A stretch of DNA of 61,505 bases, taken from the NCBI GenBank assembly GCA_025050575.1, contig JALBVE010000003.1, forward strand, positions 1 to 61,505, read 5' to 3'. Under the pieces are notes generated by a model, which ran no database searches, had not been told where the DNA came from, and was given only the letters and a program-made list of their open reading frames with translations. The stretch is from Candidatus Devosia symbiotica (GTDB lineage: Bacteria; Pseudomonadota; Alphaproteobacteria; Rhizobiales; Devosiaceae). The position numbers were made by a program, and so were the translations under genes. The number at the start of each line of letters is the position of its first letter. Position 1 is the first letter of the stretch. This document shows positions 38,404 to 48,400 of this stretch, piece after piece.

Positions 38404-38592
38404 CGCCGTTTCCCTGGGCGGCGGCGATGAAATTCGGCTTCGGCGTGCTGCGCCTGCCAGCCCGGGATTTCTCGGTGCTGACGCCGCATGAGCTGGCCTC
38501 GGTCTGGGGGAGCCCTGATGGGCGAGGGGAGCGGGCCACTGGGCCGCGACGATCTCAACAGCTTGATGGAGCGGTTTCCCGATGGTCGATGA
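38400..38592 (+). pseudogene. GTA gp10.1-like tail assembly chaperone, frameshifted
   Basis: MTPFPWAAAMKFGFGVLRLP and RDFSVLTPHELASVWG match the small DUF2376 chaperone. The end is in another frame (LMGEGSGPLGRDDLNSLMER, then FPDGR). The break lies near 38505. Confidence 0.82.
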
Positions 38593-39060
38593 TCCGTTTG
38601 CCAAAAGTCTGACCGATGAGCTTGACGGAGTCTCCTCGAACGCATTGGCAATCTCGCCAATGGGGTGTCTCAAACCATCAGCAATGCCTTTCGCGGTGCG
38701 CTGAGCGACAGCAGATCATTCAAATTCCTGCTCGGCGATATCGCCAAGAGCTTTGCCGATATTGCGCTCAAGGCGGTGGTCAAGCGGCTGGGCGATCTAG
38801 TCGGAGGGTTGGTAGGCAATCTGTTCATCGCCACCAATCCGGCGCTGACCGGCGTCACCCCCTTTGCCAAGGGCAGGGTGATCGCCGTGCTCAGCTATTT
38901 CCCCCTCGGGCAGGGACTGGGCGTGATGGGTGAAGCTGGTGCCGAAGCTGTGCTGCCCCTGTAGCGGCAGCGCGGTCAATGTGACCTTCAATATCATGGC
39001 CAGCGACGCGCGCAGTTTTGCTGCAAGCGAGGCTGAACTCGGCGCCATACTGTTGCATGG
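38582..39060 (+). pseudogene. GTA gp11 tail tape measure protein, broken
   Basis: MVDDPFAKSLTDEL overlaps the previous gene. After a shift near 38635 it reads NLANGVSQTISNAFRGALSD, FLLGDIAKSFADIALKAVVK and FAKGRVIAVLSYFPLGQGLG. The conserved VMGEAGAEAVLPL is followed by a TAG at about 38962 and, in another frame, VNVTFNIMASDARSFAASEA. The length of about 160 codons is short even for the small GTA tape measure. Confidence 0.87.
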
Positions 39061-39122
39061 TGGAATTGACCAGCTTTGATGATGCCAAAGTGCCGACCAT
39101 TGGCATTGATCGAGATTCTACC

Positions 39123-40012
39123 ATGAGAATGCTCGACACCGATTTTGCCACCCATATCGCACAGGGCGAAACCACGCTACGCCATTGCTGGAGACTGATC
39201 CGCCGCGATGATGTGATGCTGGGCTTCACCGACCATAATGGCGTGCTAGCCTTTGATGGCACCGACTATGCGCCCGTCAATGGGCTGGATGGCGGCGACG
39301 TCCCGGCGCGGCTGGGAGCACAGGTGCAGACCAGCGAAGTGTTCGGCGTGCTGACAAGCGCAGCCATCAGCGAGGACGATATTCTGCTTGGGCGCTATGA
39401 CGGCGCCATGGTGGAGATTTAGCGCGTTAATTGGCGCTATATCAGCCAGCGCCTGCTGCTGCGCCGCGACACTATTGGCAAGATCGTGCGCGAGGACGGG
39501 TTGTTTCGCGCCGAATTGCGCTTGGCTCAGCAGGTGCTCAATGCCACTCACAGCCGCATCTATCAGAGCCTGTGTGATGCCAGCCTCGGCGATAGCCGCT
39601 GTGGCGTGGCGCTGGCGACGCCTGCCTTGCAGGGCTTTGCCAACGTGACTGCGCTCGACGATCTGTTCCGGGTGGTAGTGACCGGTCTTAAAGCGTTCGC
39701 TGAGGGCTGGTTCGCCTTTGGTGTGGCGCATTGGAGCGACGGGCAACGGCTTGGCTTGTTCGACGTGGTGGTCAGCCATGCCTGGCACGGCAGTGCCGAT
39801 GTGCTGGGTTTTGCGGCCAGGATTAGCGATTGAGTGACGCCCGGCGACACGCTCAGCGTCACGGCAGGATGCGATCGCCGCTTTGCGGCCTGCCAGAGAA
39901 ATTCGCCAATGCCGTCAATTTTCGTGGCTTTCCGCATATTTCGGGCAGCGACTATGTGCTGCGCCATCCGCGCCATGGCGATGCGCTCGACGGCAAGGCG
40001 GTAGTGCCATGA
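39123..40012 (+). pseudogene. GTA gp13 (DUF2163) baseplate protein, broken
   Basis: MRMLDTDFATHIAQGETTLR and DDVMLGFTDHNGVLAFDGTD start the DUF2163 fold. A TAG at 39420-39422 replaces what is usually Trp or Gln before RVNW. The frame then continues to a TGA at 39831-39833, and after a shift GCDRRFAAC and NAVNFRGFPHISGSDYVLRH complete the iron-sulfur-like Cys region. The gene for gp12 (DUF2460) that should precede it is absent; only about 60 bases separate it from gp11. Confidence 0.88.
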
Positions 40013-41936
40013 ATGCCAATGCGGTGGTGGACGCGGCGTGCGTCTTTTCTAGGCACGCCCTGGCCTATCTGGGCGGCAATATTGCCAGCAGCGAGGGCTT
40101 TGACTGGTTCTATGTCAGCGACGCTGATCGGCAAAGCCAGCTACGCATCTCCATCACCAATAGCGCCTATGGCGAGCCCTGGGTCTGGCGCTTTAGGGAT
40201 GTCGGGAACTGGTGGAGCCAGTTTTACCATGATCATCCGGGCGGCGTGCGTGATGTTAGCCCGACCGCCTTGGTGCCGAGTTCGAAACCGATTTAGTTCA
40301 CCGAGATCGGCTGCGGCGCGGTCGACAAGGGTGCCAACCAGCCCAATATCTTTGGTGACGACAAGGGCGCCGAAAGCGGCCGCCCCTATTTTGCAGCGGC
40401 CTGTCCGATCCGCTGATCCAGCGCCAGGGTGCTGCGGGCGCATCAGGCGTTCTTGCGCGATGGGGCCGATAATCCGCCGGGCATGGTCGATATCGACCGT
40501 CTCTACCATTGGACCTGGGATGCACGGCCTTATCTGGCCTTTCGGGCGCTGAACGCCGTCTGGTCCGATGGGGTCAACCACCGCAATGGCCACTGGCTGA
40601 CCGGGCGGCTTGGCGGCTTGGCCAATGACGCACTGGCCGTTGCCATTGCTGCCGCGCACAGGGTTACGCTGATCGCTGAACCGGCGCTGCCTTTCGTGAT
40701 CGGTTACGTGCTCAACACGGCTGCCACAGCCCGAGCGGCGCTGGAGTCGCTCCCCTGATTGCCATCAGCGCGCAGAGCCTGCGCAACCGCACTGGTGGGT
40801 TGCATCTGGCTCGAGCCCGGCAGCAGAATGGTCACCACGCTCGATGCCGAAGAGCCGGCTCAGGGTGACGCGCCGAGCCTATCGCGGCGGCGTGGTGACC
40901 CGGCCAACTGCTGGGGCGACTGGCTCTGAGCTTTGTCGATCGCGAACGCGATTATCTCACCGGCACGATGACGGAGATGGCGCAGGCCGACGGGCCCTTA
41001 ACCGGTGAAACAATGGCGCTGGTGTTCGACGGAGCCGCGGCCCGGCTGGGCGCCGAACGCCTGCTCGACGCGCAAAGCGCCCGGCGCGAAACGTTGGAAT
41101 TCGCACTGCCGCCTGCTCGATTGGCATTGGAACCCGGCAGTCTTGTGGCGATTGCCGGACTGGCCGAAAGTCCGTTTGAAATCAGCGATATCCGCGACGG
41201 GCAGACTCGCCGTATCACGTTGTGTGGGATCGTGGAGCCGGCGTCGAGATAACGCTTTATGCCGGACATCTAGCCGCCGCCGAGCCGTTGGCCGTGCTGG
41301 CAGGCAGCAATCGCCTAGCGATCGAAACCGATGCCAGTGGCTGGGAGGTCGTTGGTTTTGCCAGTGCCAGCCTGGTGGCGCCCGGACGCTATAGGCTGTA
41401 GAATCTGCTGCGCGGGCTCGATGGCGCCGATCCCATCATGGGTCCGGCATCGGCCGGCGCCCATATCATGGTGCTTGATGACCGGACCGCTACGCTGGCG
41501 GTAGAACCGGCCTGGCTGGGCGAGACGCCCGGCTTCTGGAGCTATACCGGCAACAGCGATATCACCGGTACAGCGCTGATACTGGCGGTCGATCCCGCAC
41601 CGGCCCTGCCGTTGCCGCCCGTACATCTGCAAGCCAACCGTGATCCTTCTGGCGATATCACCCTGAGCTGAGTTTGGTGCAGCCGGGCCGATGGCGATGG
41701 CTAGGGCTTGGCCAAACCGCTGCTCGAGCAGGTGCTTGAGGCCTATCGGCTGACCATTCTGAACGGGGTGACCATCAAGCGGGTCATCGAAACCCAGCTG
41801 CCCGGCGCACTCTAATGCCAATGTCGAGCAAATCCTCGATTTTGGCGGCCCGGCGGCCGGTTTCAGTTTCACGGTCGCCCAGCTCAGTCCCGTTCTCGGC
41901 GCCGGCCATCCCGCAACAAGAGCATTGAATGGCTAG
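40009..41936 (+). pseudogene. GTA gp14-gp15 fusion remnant (NlpC/P60 stub joined to tail-tip megatron)
   Basis: The first about 18 codons (MNANAVVDAACVF, with FLGTPW in the next frame) resemble the NlpC/P60 peptidase gp14. From about 40070 the sequence is the TIM-barrel region of gp15: GFDWFYVSDADRQSQLRISI, YGEPWVWRFRDVGNWWS, a TAG at 40294-40296 in PI-stop-FTEIGCGAVDKGANQPN, and DIDRLYHWTWDARPYLAF. Later pieces are TMTEMAQADGPLTGETMALV and GPASAGAHIMVLDDRTATLA. At least five lesions are seen. Most of both genes is deleted. Confidence 0.88.
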
Positions 41937-42412
41937 AAGCCGGTTTGATATCTGTCTGGAGACCGTGCTGCAGCATGAGGGCGGCTATGCCGACCATCCC
42001 AACGATCCCGGCGGCGCCACCAATCTAGGCATTACCCGCAAGACCCTGGCTTGCGCTGGCGGCAGATCTCGCCCGTGGGCGCTGGCCAAGACCGAGGTAC
42101 GGAGCCTGCAATGGGCCAAAGCGGCGCGGATTTACCGCAGTGGCTACTGGCAAGCCAGCAAAGCTGACAGCATGTCGTCAGGCCTGGATCTGGCGCTGTT
42201 CGATTTCACCGTCAATTCCGAGCCCGATCGGGCGGTCTGTCCGTACGCTGCAGACTGCGTTGGGCGTGCGGGTGGATGGTGCCGTCGGCCCGCTAACACT
42301 CAACGCCATCAAGACCCGCATCGCACTCGAAGGCGCCGCCGGCCTGATCGACGCCCTCTGCGACCGCGGTCGGTCCATTTCCCGTTTCATCCATCCCAAT
42401 CAATCGGAGTAA
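41929..42412 (+). pseudogene. Endolysin (glycoside hydrolase family 108-like), frameshifted
   Basis: MARSRFDICLETVLQHEGGY and ADHPNDPGGATNLGITRKTL carry the GH108 catalytic Glu in HEGGY. Frame shifts follow near 42050 and near 42220. The peptidoglycan-binding C-terminus reads QTALGVRVDGAVGPLTLNAI in a different frame and ends SRFIHPNQSE. It would have released GTA particles by cell lysis. Confidence 0.88.
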
Positions 42413-42416
42413 AACC

Positions 42417-42603
42417 ATGGATATTCTGAACGGCCATTAAGACCTATGTCACCGCCGTCATTATGCTGCTGGCCGGCATCGCACAGGTGCTTGGCGTTGA
42501 TCTGCCGGCACTCGACAGCAGCTCGGCTAGCCATTTGATCATGGAAGCGCTGGCTGTGATCTTCTTGCATAAGGGGCTCAAGAGGGATATCGGACGGGCA
42601 TGA
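42417..42603 (+). pseudogene. Small holin-like membrane protein, frameshifted
   Basis: ATG 42417 opens MDILNGH and stops. With one base removed near 42432 it reads AIKTYVTAVIMLLAGIAQVL and LIMEALAVIFLHKGLKRDIG, a short protein with one or two membrane helices typical of genes beside GTA endolysins. The holin role is inferred from position. Confidence 0.75.
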
Positions 42604-42734
42604 GACCGGTTTATCGGTGGCGATGCTGGGATGGGCAAGAGGAATTGGCGGGGTTTGGCCACAAAAATCTTGACCCGACCGCATGCCGTGCCTCATTCAT
42701 GTCCCATTCAGCTAGCGCACCCTAGATTGCGCCC

Positions 42735-43025
42735 ATGAAAACAACGCTCGCAAAATTCCTCGCTTCCATCGTTCTAGTGCTGAGCCTCGGGCTGGATGAA
42801 TCGGGTGCGGCTAATGCGGCCTGTCTAGACAATCGTCAGATCCAGGAAGCGGTGTCGTCCGGGCAGATCAAGTCGCTGGCTGCCGTGCTGGTCAGCGCCG
42901 GCATAGACGGCAGCGCCAAAATCCTCAATGTTGCGATATGTGACGAGGGCGGGCGACTCGTATACCACATCGGCGTGCTGACGTCTTCGGATGAAGCACA
43001 GAACCTGGTTCTGCAAGCGCAATAG
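42735..43025 (+). CDS. Small exported protein of unknown function
   Basis: A 96-codon frame with a signal peptide (MKTTLAKFLASIVLVLSLGL, cleavage near ANA-A) and a small domain RQIQEAVSSGQIKSLAAVLV with AKILNVAICDEGGRLVYHIG. The last part resembles a PepSY-like unit (LNVxxCxxGGxLVYxxxV). It ends 28 bases before feuP, and PepSY-type proteins often precede FeuP/FeuQ-type systems. The end (NLVLQAQ) is slightly abrupt, so a small C-terminal loss cannot be excluded. Confidence 0.7.
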   Translation: MKTTLAKFLASIVLVLSLGLDESGAANAACLDNRQIQEAVSSGQIKSLAAVLVSAGIDGSAKILNVAICDEGGRLVYHIGVLTSSDEAQNLVLQAQ

Positions 43026-43053
43026 CCGCAAGAGCGGCATCTGGGGCCAGGTC

Positions 43054-43713
43054 ATGCGAATTCTCGTTGTCGAAGACAATGTCAATCTCAATCGCCAACT
43101 CAAAGAGGCGTTGACGGAAGGCGGCTATGCCGTCGACGTTGCCTTTGACGGCGAAGAGGCATATTTTTTGGGCGATACTGAGCCCTATGATGCCATCGTG
43201 CTCGATATCGGCTTGCCGCAAATGGATGGCCTGTCGGTGCTTGAGGCCTGGCGCCGCACTGGCAAGACCACGCCGGTGCTGCTGCTGACCGCGCGCGACC
43301 GCTGGAGCGACAAGGTGCAGGGCATCGATACCGGCGCCGACGACTATGTCGCCAAGCCATTCCACATGGAAGAAGTGCTGGCCAGGATCCGCGCCCTGGT
43401 GCGCCGTGCCGCCGGCCTGGCGTCCAACGAGATCGTGGCCGGGGCAGTTCGTCTCGACGCCCGCTCAGGCAAGGTCACGGTTGAAGGTCAATCGGTCAAG
43501 CTGACCAGCCACGAACTGCGCCTGCTCACCTATCTGATGCACCACAAGGGCAGGGTTATCTCGCGCACCGAACTGACCGAGCACCTCTACGATCAGGATT
43601 TTGACCGCGACAGCAACACCATCGAGGTGTTTGTCGGACGATTGCGCAAAAAGCTGCCTGAAGATTGCATTCAGACCGTGCGCGGTCTAGGCTACCAGAT
43701 TGCCGAGGGCTGA
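43054..43713 (+). CDS. feuP: Two-component response regulator FeuP
   Basis: An OmpR/PhoB-family regulator of 219 residues. The receiver domain carries the acidic pocket and phosphorylation Asp (AIVLDIGLPQMDG), the conserved Thr (LLLTARDRWSDKV) and Lys (DDYVAKPFHMEE). The winged-helix domain ends TVRGLGYQIAEG, with the family-typical HLYDQDFDRDSNTIEVFVGR. It closely resembles rhizobial FeuP, which controls cyclic glucan export and iron-related genes. The ATG at 43054 is used; the open frame extends upstream without similarity. feuQ starts 11 bases after its stop. Confidence 0.92.
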   Translation: MRILVVEDNVNLNRQLKEALTEGGYAVDVAFDGEEAYFLGDTEPYDAIVLDIGLPQMDGLSVLEAWRRTGKTTPVLLLTARDRWSDKVQGIDTGADDYVAKPFHMEEVLARIRALVRRAAGLASNEIVAGAVRLDARSGKVTVEGQSVKLTSHELRLLTYLMHHKGRVISRTELTEHLYDQDFDRDSNTIEVFVGRLRKKLPEDCIQTVRGLGYQIAEG

Positions 43714-43724
43714 GCATCCTGTCC

Positions 43725-45098
43725 ATGCGCAAGGCCTCGATCGCCGCATCGCTGTTCTGGTTGTCTGCGGGTTGGTTTATCCTGGCGCTGGTCGCCACCG
43801 GCTTTCTGCTAACCGACCTCTATTCGCGCGCGCTGGACACTTCACTCTCCGAAACGCTCGATTTTCACATTGAAAGTCTGACCGGAGCGCTGCTCGAAAC
43901 CGGCAATCCGCAAAGCGACACCATCGCCCTAACCGATACACGCTTTGGCCGTCCGCGCTCGGGCTGGTATTGGGTGATCCGTGACGCCGACGGCACGCTG
44001 TACAATCTGTCCCGCTCGGTGGTCGGCATTACCATGCCCGAGATTGCCGATCCGGCCAGTCGCACCGGACGCGCCACCGCCATCATGAATGATGCCTTCG
44101 GGACCCAATTGCGGGTGGTCGAGCGAACGGTGACGATAGCGCCCAAGACCTATGAGATCATCGTCACCGGCAATCTCAATGAAATCCTTGAACTGGTAGG
44201 CGATTTCCGCGGTCAGGCGTTCATTGTGCTTGGCGCGGTGGGGGTGATGCTGGCGATCATGAGTTTTATCGTCGCCCGTTTTGCCATGCGTCCTGTCGAC
44301 CGGCTCAGCGCGGCCATTGAAAGCGTGCGCGAAGGCGAGAGCGCGGCCGTAACCGGCACCTATCCGCGTGAAATCGCGCCGTTGGCCGAGGAGATCAATG
44401 AATTGCTGCGCTCTAACGTCCAGATCATTGAACGCGCCCGCAATCAGGTCGGCAATCTGGCTCATGGACTCAAGACTCCAATCGCCGTGCTGCGCAATGA
44501 AGCGGGCGCCAACAAGGGCGCGCTGGCCGATGTGGTGCTGGCCGAAAGCGACAAGATGAGCGCCATGGTGGGGATCTATCTCAAGCGGGCCCGGTTGGCC
44601 GCGCGCACTTCAGTGGTCGGCAAGAAGGCCAACGCTACTGCGATCATGACGCGGCTGACCCGAGTGATGGGCAAAATCCACCCCGATGTTAGCGTTACCA
44701 TGCAGCCGGTCGATGCCGCATTGCTCTGGTTTCGCGGTGATGAGACCGATCTTGAGGAAATCGCCGGCAATCTGCTCGACAATGCCTGCAAATGGTCCAA
44801 GGGCTTGGTCGAGGTGCGCCTGGAGGCAGAGCGCGGTGAGACCGGCACAATGCTGTTGATCCGCATTGACGATAATGGACCGGGTCTGAGCGAGCAGGAC
44901 GCCCTCAAAGTGTTGCGCCGCGGTGTCAGGCTCGACGAGAAAACGCCTGGCAGTGGCTTGGGGCTCGATATCGTCAAGGAACTGGTGGATGTTTACGGCG
45001 GCACGCTAAATCTGGATCGTTCAACACTGGGCGGGCTATTGGTGGCATTGCGCCTGCCGACGGCCCGTCTGGGTGCCACCGCTCGGCCGCCCGACTGA
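43725..45098 (+). CDS. feuQ: Sensor histidine kinase FeuQ
   Basis: A 457-residue membrane sensor. One helix lies at residues about 15-32 and a second at about 165-187, framing a periplasmic sensor domain. HAMP follows, then the H-box NLAHGLKTPIAVLRNEAG with the phosphorylated His. The ATPase domain has N-box GNLLDNACKWSKG, G1 IDDNGPGL and G2 GSGLGLDIVKEL. It is intact with all catalytic motifs, paired with feuP in one operon. In rhizobia the pair responds to envelope or osmotic conditions. Confidence 0.92.
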   Translation: MRKASIAASLFWLSAGWFILALVATGFLLTDLYSRALDTSLSETLDFHIESLTGALLETGNPQSDTIALTDTRFGRPRSGWYWVIRDADGTLYNLSRSVVGITMPEIADPASRTGRATAIMNDAFGTQLRVVERTVTIAPKTYEIIVTGNLNEILELVGDFRGQAFIVLGAVGVMLAIMSFIVARFAMRPVDRLSAAIESVREGESAAVTGTYPREIAPLAEEINELLRSNVQIIERARNQVGNLAHGLKTPIAVLRNEAGANKGALADVVLAESDKMSAMVGIYLKRARLAARTSVVGKKANATAIMTRLTRVMGKIHPDVSVTMQPVDAALLWFRGDETDLEEIAGNLLDNACKWSKGLVEVRLEAERGETGTMLLIRIDDNGPGLSEQDALKVLRRGVRLDEKTPGSGLGLDIVKELVDVYGGTLNLDRSTLGGLLVALRLPTARLGATARPPD

Positions 45099-45155
45099 CG
45101 CACTTTCGCCGTATTGCACCAACAATACCTTTCAACCATGTAGAGGCCTAAAAAT

Positions 45156-45632
45156 ATGAATCGCTTCGCCATCCTTGCTACCCCATTTGTTGCCCTGACC
45201 CTGGCCGCCTGCGCTAGCATAGGATCGAATCAGGTGGCGCAGCCGCCGGTGGCCGTCCCTGCGCCGGTTTTCGCCGCGCCGCTGATCGCCAACCCCGCCC
45301 AGGCCACATCGCAGGCTTTGGCCACCACGAGCGTGTCGAACGGTTTTGTCGATGTCGGCGCGCTGGCGATGATGTCGGCCAATGATGTGGCAGCCGCCAA
45401 CGCCACCCAGTTCTATGCGCTGCAGTTCGGCCGCCCCGGCGCGCCGCGCGCCTGGACTGGCATCAAGGGCACTACAGGTTTTGTTGCGGTCGGCCCCTAT
45501 GTCAGGGTCAATAATCTGGATTGCCGCGACTTCACCCACACGGTCAAAACCGGTGGCCAGGAATTTGTCAAGAAAGGCACGGCCTGCCGCGAGCAGAATG
45601 GCAATTGGACGGTCGAAAAGGGCGCCGCGTAA
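45156..45632 (+). CDS. Lipoprotein with surface-antigen-like domain
   Basis: A 158-residue lipoprotein: MNRFAILATPFVALTLAAC carries the lipobox with Cys19. After a Pro/Ala-rich linker comes a small domain, GRPGAPRAWTGIKGTTGFVA followed by NLDCRDFTHTVKTGGQEFVK and KGTACREQNGNWTV. This resembles the short RT0821/Lpp0805-type surface-protein domain with two Cys. It lies 57 bases after feuQ and may be co-transcribed or under FeuP control. Intact. Confidence 0.83.
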   Translation: MNRFAILATPFVALTLAACASIGSNQVAQPPVAVPAPVFAAPLIANPAQATSQALATTSVSNGFVDVGALAMMSANDVAAANATQFYALQFGRPGAPRAWTGIKGTTGFVAVGPYVRVNNLDCRDFTHTVKTGGQEFVKKGTACREQNGNWTVEKGAA

Positions 45633-45775
45633 CCGTCAACTTGTCGCCCGAGCGGTATGGATTATTTACCAACGAGCTATAGACTCAGGGCAGTATTGCT
45701 TCCCAGACCGACTACTCTTATGTCCTAAGCTGCAAACCAGACTGATCCCTCAGCCCCTGTTGTCCGGCCATCCGG
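45633..45775. other. Short intergenic region
   Basis: About 140 bases between the lipoprotein gene and a large pseudogene. No terminator or promoter was recognised with confidence. Confidence 0.4.
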
Positions 45776-46920
45776 GGGCGTCGTACGCTCGCCTGTGCAG
45801 GTGTTTGCGGATATGTTTGATGCCATCATCGTGGAAGATCCGGCCACGTTTTCGTTCCAGGGATCGACTCGCCGCAGCAATGTTGTGGCTGGTTGGACCT
45901 AGGTTTGCCGCGACCTGTCCTCCGATTTCATTTTCCCCGATAAAATTGCCGATGGCGGCCTGACGGCCGCTTTGCTCGAGCCGCAAATACCCAAGGTCAT
46001 GGCGCGGATGAAGGAAGCCCTGGCTAAGGCCGACGCTGATCCTGAAGCCAGCCGTCGCCTACGGGCCATGCTGGGCAGCGACGAGGCCCGTGCGGCTTTG
46101 CCGCAATTGCTCAATGCGCTGCGTAGTCGTCTGCTATTGGCTAAGGCGACGGCCCTTGGAAAAGCCATCAGTGCCATTGGCGAAGATTCCGCGCTCGGTG
46201 TTGCGCTGCAGTCCATGCTGCTGAACGATCTGCCGATGGCTGCATTGCATGTTTCATGCCGCCATGTGTCAGATCGCCAACCCGACGCGCCTGGTCACCA
46301 CCGTGATCAAGCTTTAGAGCAATGCCGGCGAACTCTCGATTGCGCGCAGCGGCTTTGCCCCTGTTATCGACGCCATACTGACGCATGCGCAAAACCAGAT
46401 CCATGTGCTGCAGCCCTCTGGGGTCTTTGCCGATATTGACCTAATCTGTCGCGGCCTGGATCGATTTCACCGTCTGGTGTGCGAGCTGACGGGCTATATC
46501 GAGTTCAAGCGCGATAACCAGTGGACCGCTATCCTCTCGACGCTGACCAAGCAGGTTTCCGATCGCATCGAGCCGCGATTGCGCGGAAGTGATGTCTGAT
46601 CTCAACCAGGTCCTGCGCCGCGGCCGCGATCTCAATACCGACAGGCTGAACAACGACAAGCTCCTAGCCGCCATTAGCGATATCTATCTGCTGGCGACGG
46701 TGCGGGAATGTCGCGCCTCGATGGCCCTCAATGCCGTGTTCGATCAGGCCTGGAGCCAGTCTGGCGAAGTGCTTGAAATGCAGTTGTAGCGCAATCTCGA
46801 TCTGATCCGGCAGAACCCAGCCGATCCCGTTATTGCCGCGCGCCTGGACGCCAGCATTAAGATAGCCTAAGTGCGTTTCAACCTCGAATATGCTGATACC
46901 TTGCGGCGCGCTAGCGCCTC
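45776..46920 (+). pseudogene. Large conserved protein of unknown function, broken
   Basis: Helical, well-preserved segments in shifting frames: VQVFADMFDAIIVEDPATFS, a TAG at about 45899, DKIADGGLTAALLEPQIPKV, RLRAMLGSDEARAALPQLLN, MFHAAMCQIANPTRLVTTVI, a TAG near 46316, SGFAPVIDAILTHAQNQIHV, DRFHRLVCELTGYIEFKRDN and LNQVLRRGRDLNTDRLNNDK. A TAG near 46787 and a TAA near 46868 follow. The ancestor was an all-helical protein of nearly 400 residues. I recall similar unnamed proteins in rhizobia but cannot assign a function. Confidence 0.65.
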
Positions 46921-46935
46921 GGCCGAATGCATCAG

Positions 46936-48395
46936 CTAGTCCATATCGCTGACGGGCGTGATGGGCAGGGCGCGTCGGGGGGTCTCGTAGATCGTATCCA
47001 CCGCCAGTTCAGTAATATCGGCTGGCGATCAGCCCAACAGTTGATCAATAGTGGTGCGCCCGCTCTCCAGGCAGGCGGGGTGGCCAATATAGCCCGCCGC
47101 ATTGCCAGTCAAGGCAATGCCCTGCGAGTCGATGCCGGGTTCGAGTCGCTCTGACTGGACATTCCACTGGCTGATGCCGCCGGCCATGTGCCACAGGTCC
47201 AGCTTGGGCTGTCAGCCGCCACAGGCTACCAGTCGATCCACTGTCAGTGTTAGCTCGTCACGAGTGAAACCTTCCATGGCCAGATGTGGGGTGACATCCA
47301 GGCCACGCCCCTGCGATGGGCGTCTTGCATGGGCAATGATGGTGCCGGCCGCCAGGGTGACGCCATAAGCCTTGCAATGTTCAATGAAGCGCGATTGTGG
47401 TTCCGGGCGCGTATCAATGCTGCTGGGCACGGCAATGCTGGCGTCATGAACCAGCATGGCTCGCCGGTAGGCTGCGCTGCTAGCGGTGGCGAACAGCGCA
47501 GACTGGCCGTACCACACGCCATAATGTTGAGCCAGATCATAGGCTTCGCGCACCCCCACAATGACCGGCTGCCGATTGCCGGCAAATACAGGAAGCCGCT
47601 CAACCGATCCGGTGGTGATGACAATCTGATGGGCATGCAGATCCACGAGTCGCGCCGAGGGCATGGTGTTCGCCTTGTCGGCGATGTGGACCCGCACCGC
47701 CCTGGGCCGGGCGGCAAACACCTTTGCGTAGGTGAGTGCTGTGATGCCGTCGCAGCCTGCCATGGCCGAGCCCAGGCGCAGGAAACTGGCGCCAGCACTT
47801 TCCTCGCCTTCAAGCGTGCCAAACAACCAGGCATAGCCACCCAGGCGCAGCGACGTCTCGAGCAGAATGACGCTCAGCCCGGCATCTGCACTAGCCACAG
47901 CTGCCGATATGCTGGCGACACCATTCCTCCTACCACGATCAGATCAGCCGGCGTTTCGACTGCTCCAACTCCGCCTGTCCAAGGTTGTCCCATGTCGTCG
48001 GCGTGGCGCAGATCCACGCCCAGTATGGTTATCGGTGTGACCAGCCGGCGCGCCGCGTCGAATGCAGTAAGTCCCCGGCGCGGCGCCAGCGTCACATAGT
48101 CGGCTCCGTTTGTGGCCAGGGTGCGTTCCATGGTCATTGCCCGTTGCGTGTCCTTGGCTAGCGGCGCAGCAATGATCGCGGGTGCAACCAGGCTGGTGAG
48201 CGCCAGCGGCCCATCGGCTCGGCGGTCAATCGTATCGATGCTCGCAGCCAAGACGGCGCTGAGCACAGTATCGCCGACAAAGCTGTTGATGGTGCGGCCG
48301 TCGAGCCGGAATTGCAGTATCCGACCATGATCAATGGCACTGCCGGCCAGCGGTCCGGCGGTTTTGGCGGCCAGTTGGTTGGGCTGCCCCTTCAT
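46936..48395 (-). pseudogene. Sarcosine oxidase alpha-like flavoprotein (SoxA/HcnB type), broken
   Basis: The N-terminal 2Fe-2S-like domain reads LQFRLDGRTINSFVGDTVLS. After a shift near 47895 the FAD/NAD-binding part follows: GLSVILLETSLRLGGYAWLF, HQIVITTGSVERLPVFAGNR and AYDLAQHYGVWYGQSALFAT. A TGA at about 47214 separates KLDLWHMAGGISQWNV and GNAAGYIGHPACLESGRTTI. A TGA near 47038 and a TAG at 46936-46938 end it. The aminomethyltransferase domain of full SoxA is absent. The dinucleotide GxGxxG near 47900 is damaged. Confidence 0.82.
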
Positions 48396-48400
48396 ATTGC

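Larger units (their letters stand above)
36130..42603 (+). mobile_element. Decayed gene transfer agent (GTA) tail module
   Basis: The order gp6, gp7, gp8, gp9, gp10, gp10.1, gp11, gp13, gp14/gp15, endolysin, holin-like matches the Rhodobacter capsulatus-type GTA structural cluster found across alphaproteobacteria. Almost every gene carries stops or frameshifts. The head genes (gp1 to gp5) and gp12 are missing, and gp14 is fused to gp15. Native ATGA overlaps between genes are still visible. A GTA packages random host DNA; this copy cannot make particles. It is not a recent prophage, because no integrase, replication or lysogeny genes occur. Confidence 0.9.

Noticed and set aside
36130..42603. 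Prophage
   Set aside because: Gene order and protein types fit a GTA tail module; no integrase, repressor, replication or lysogeny genes are present.
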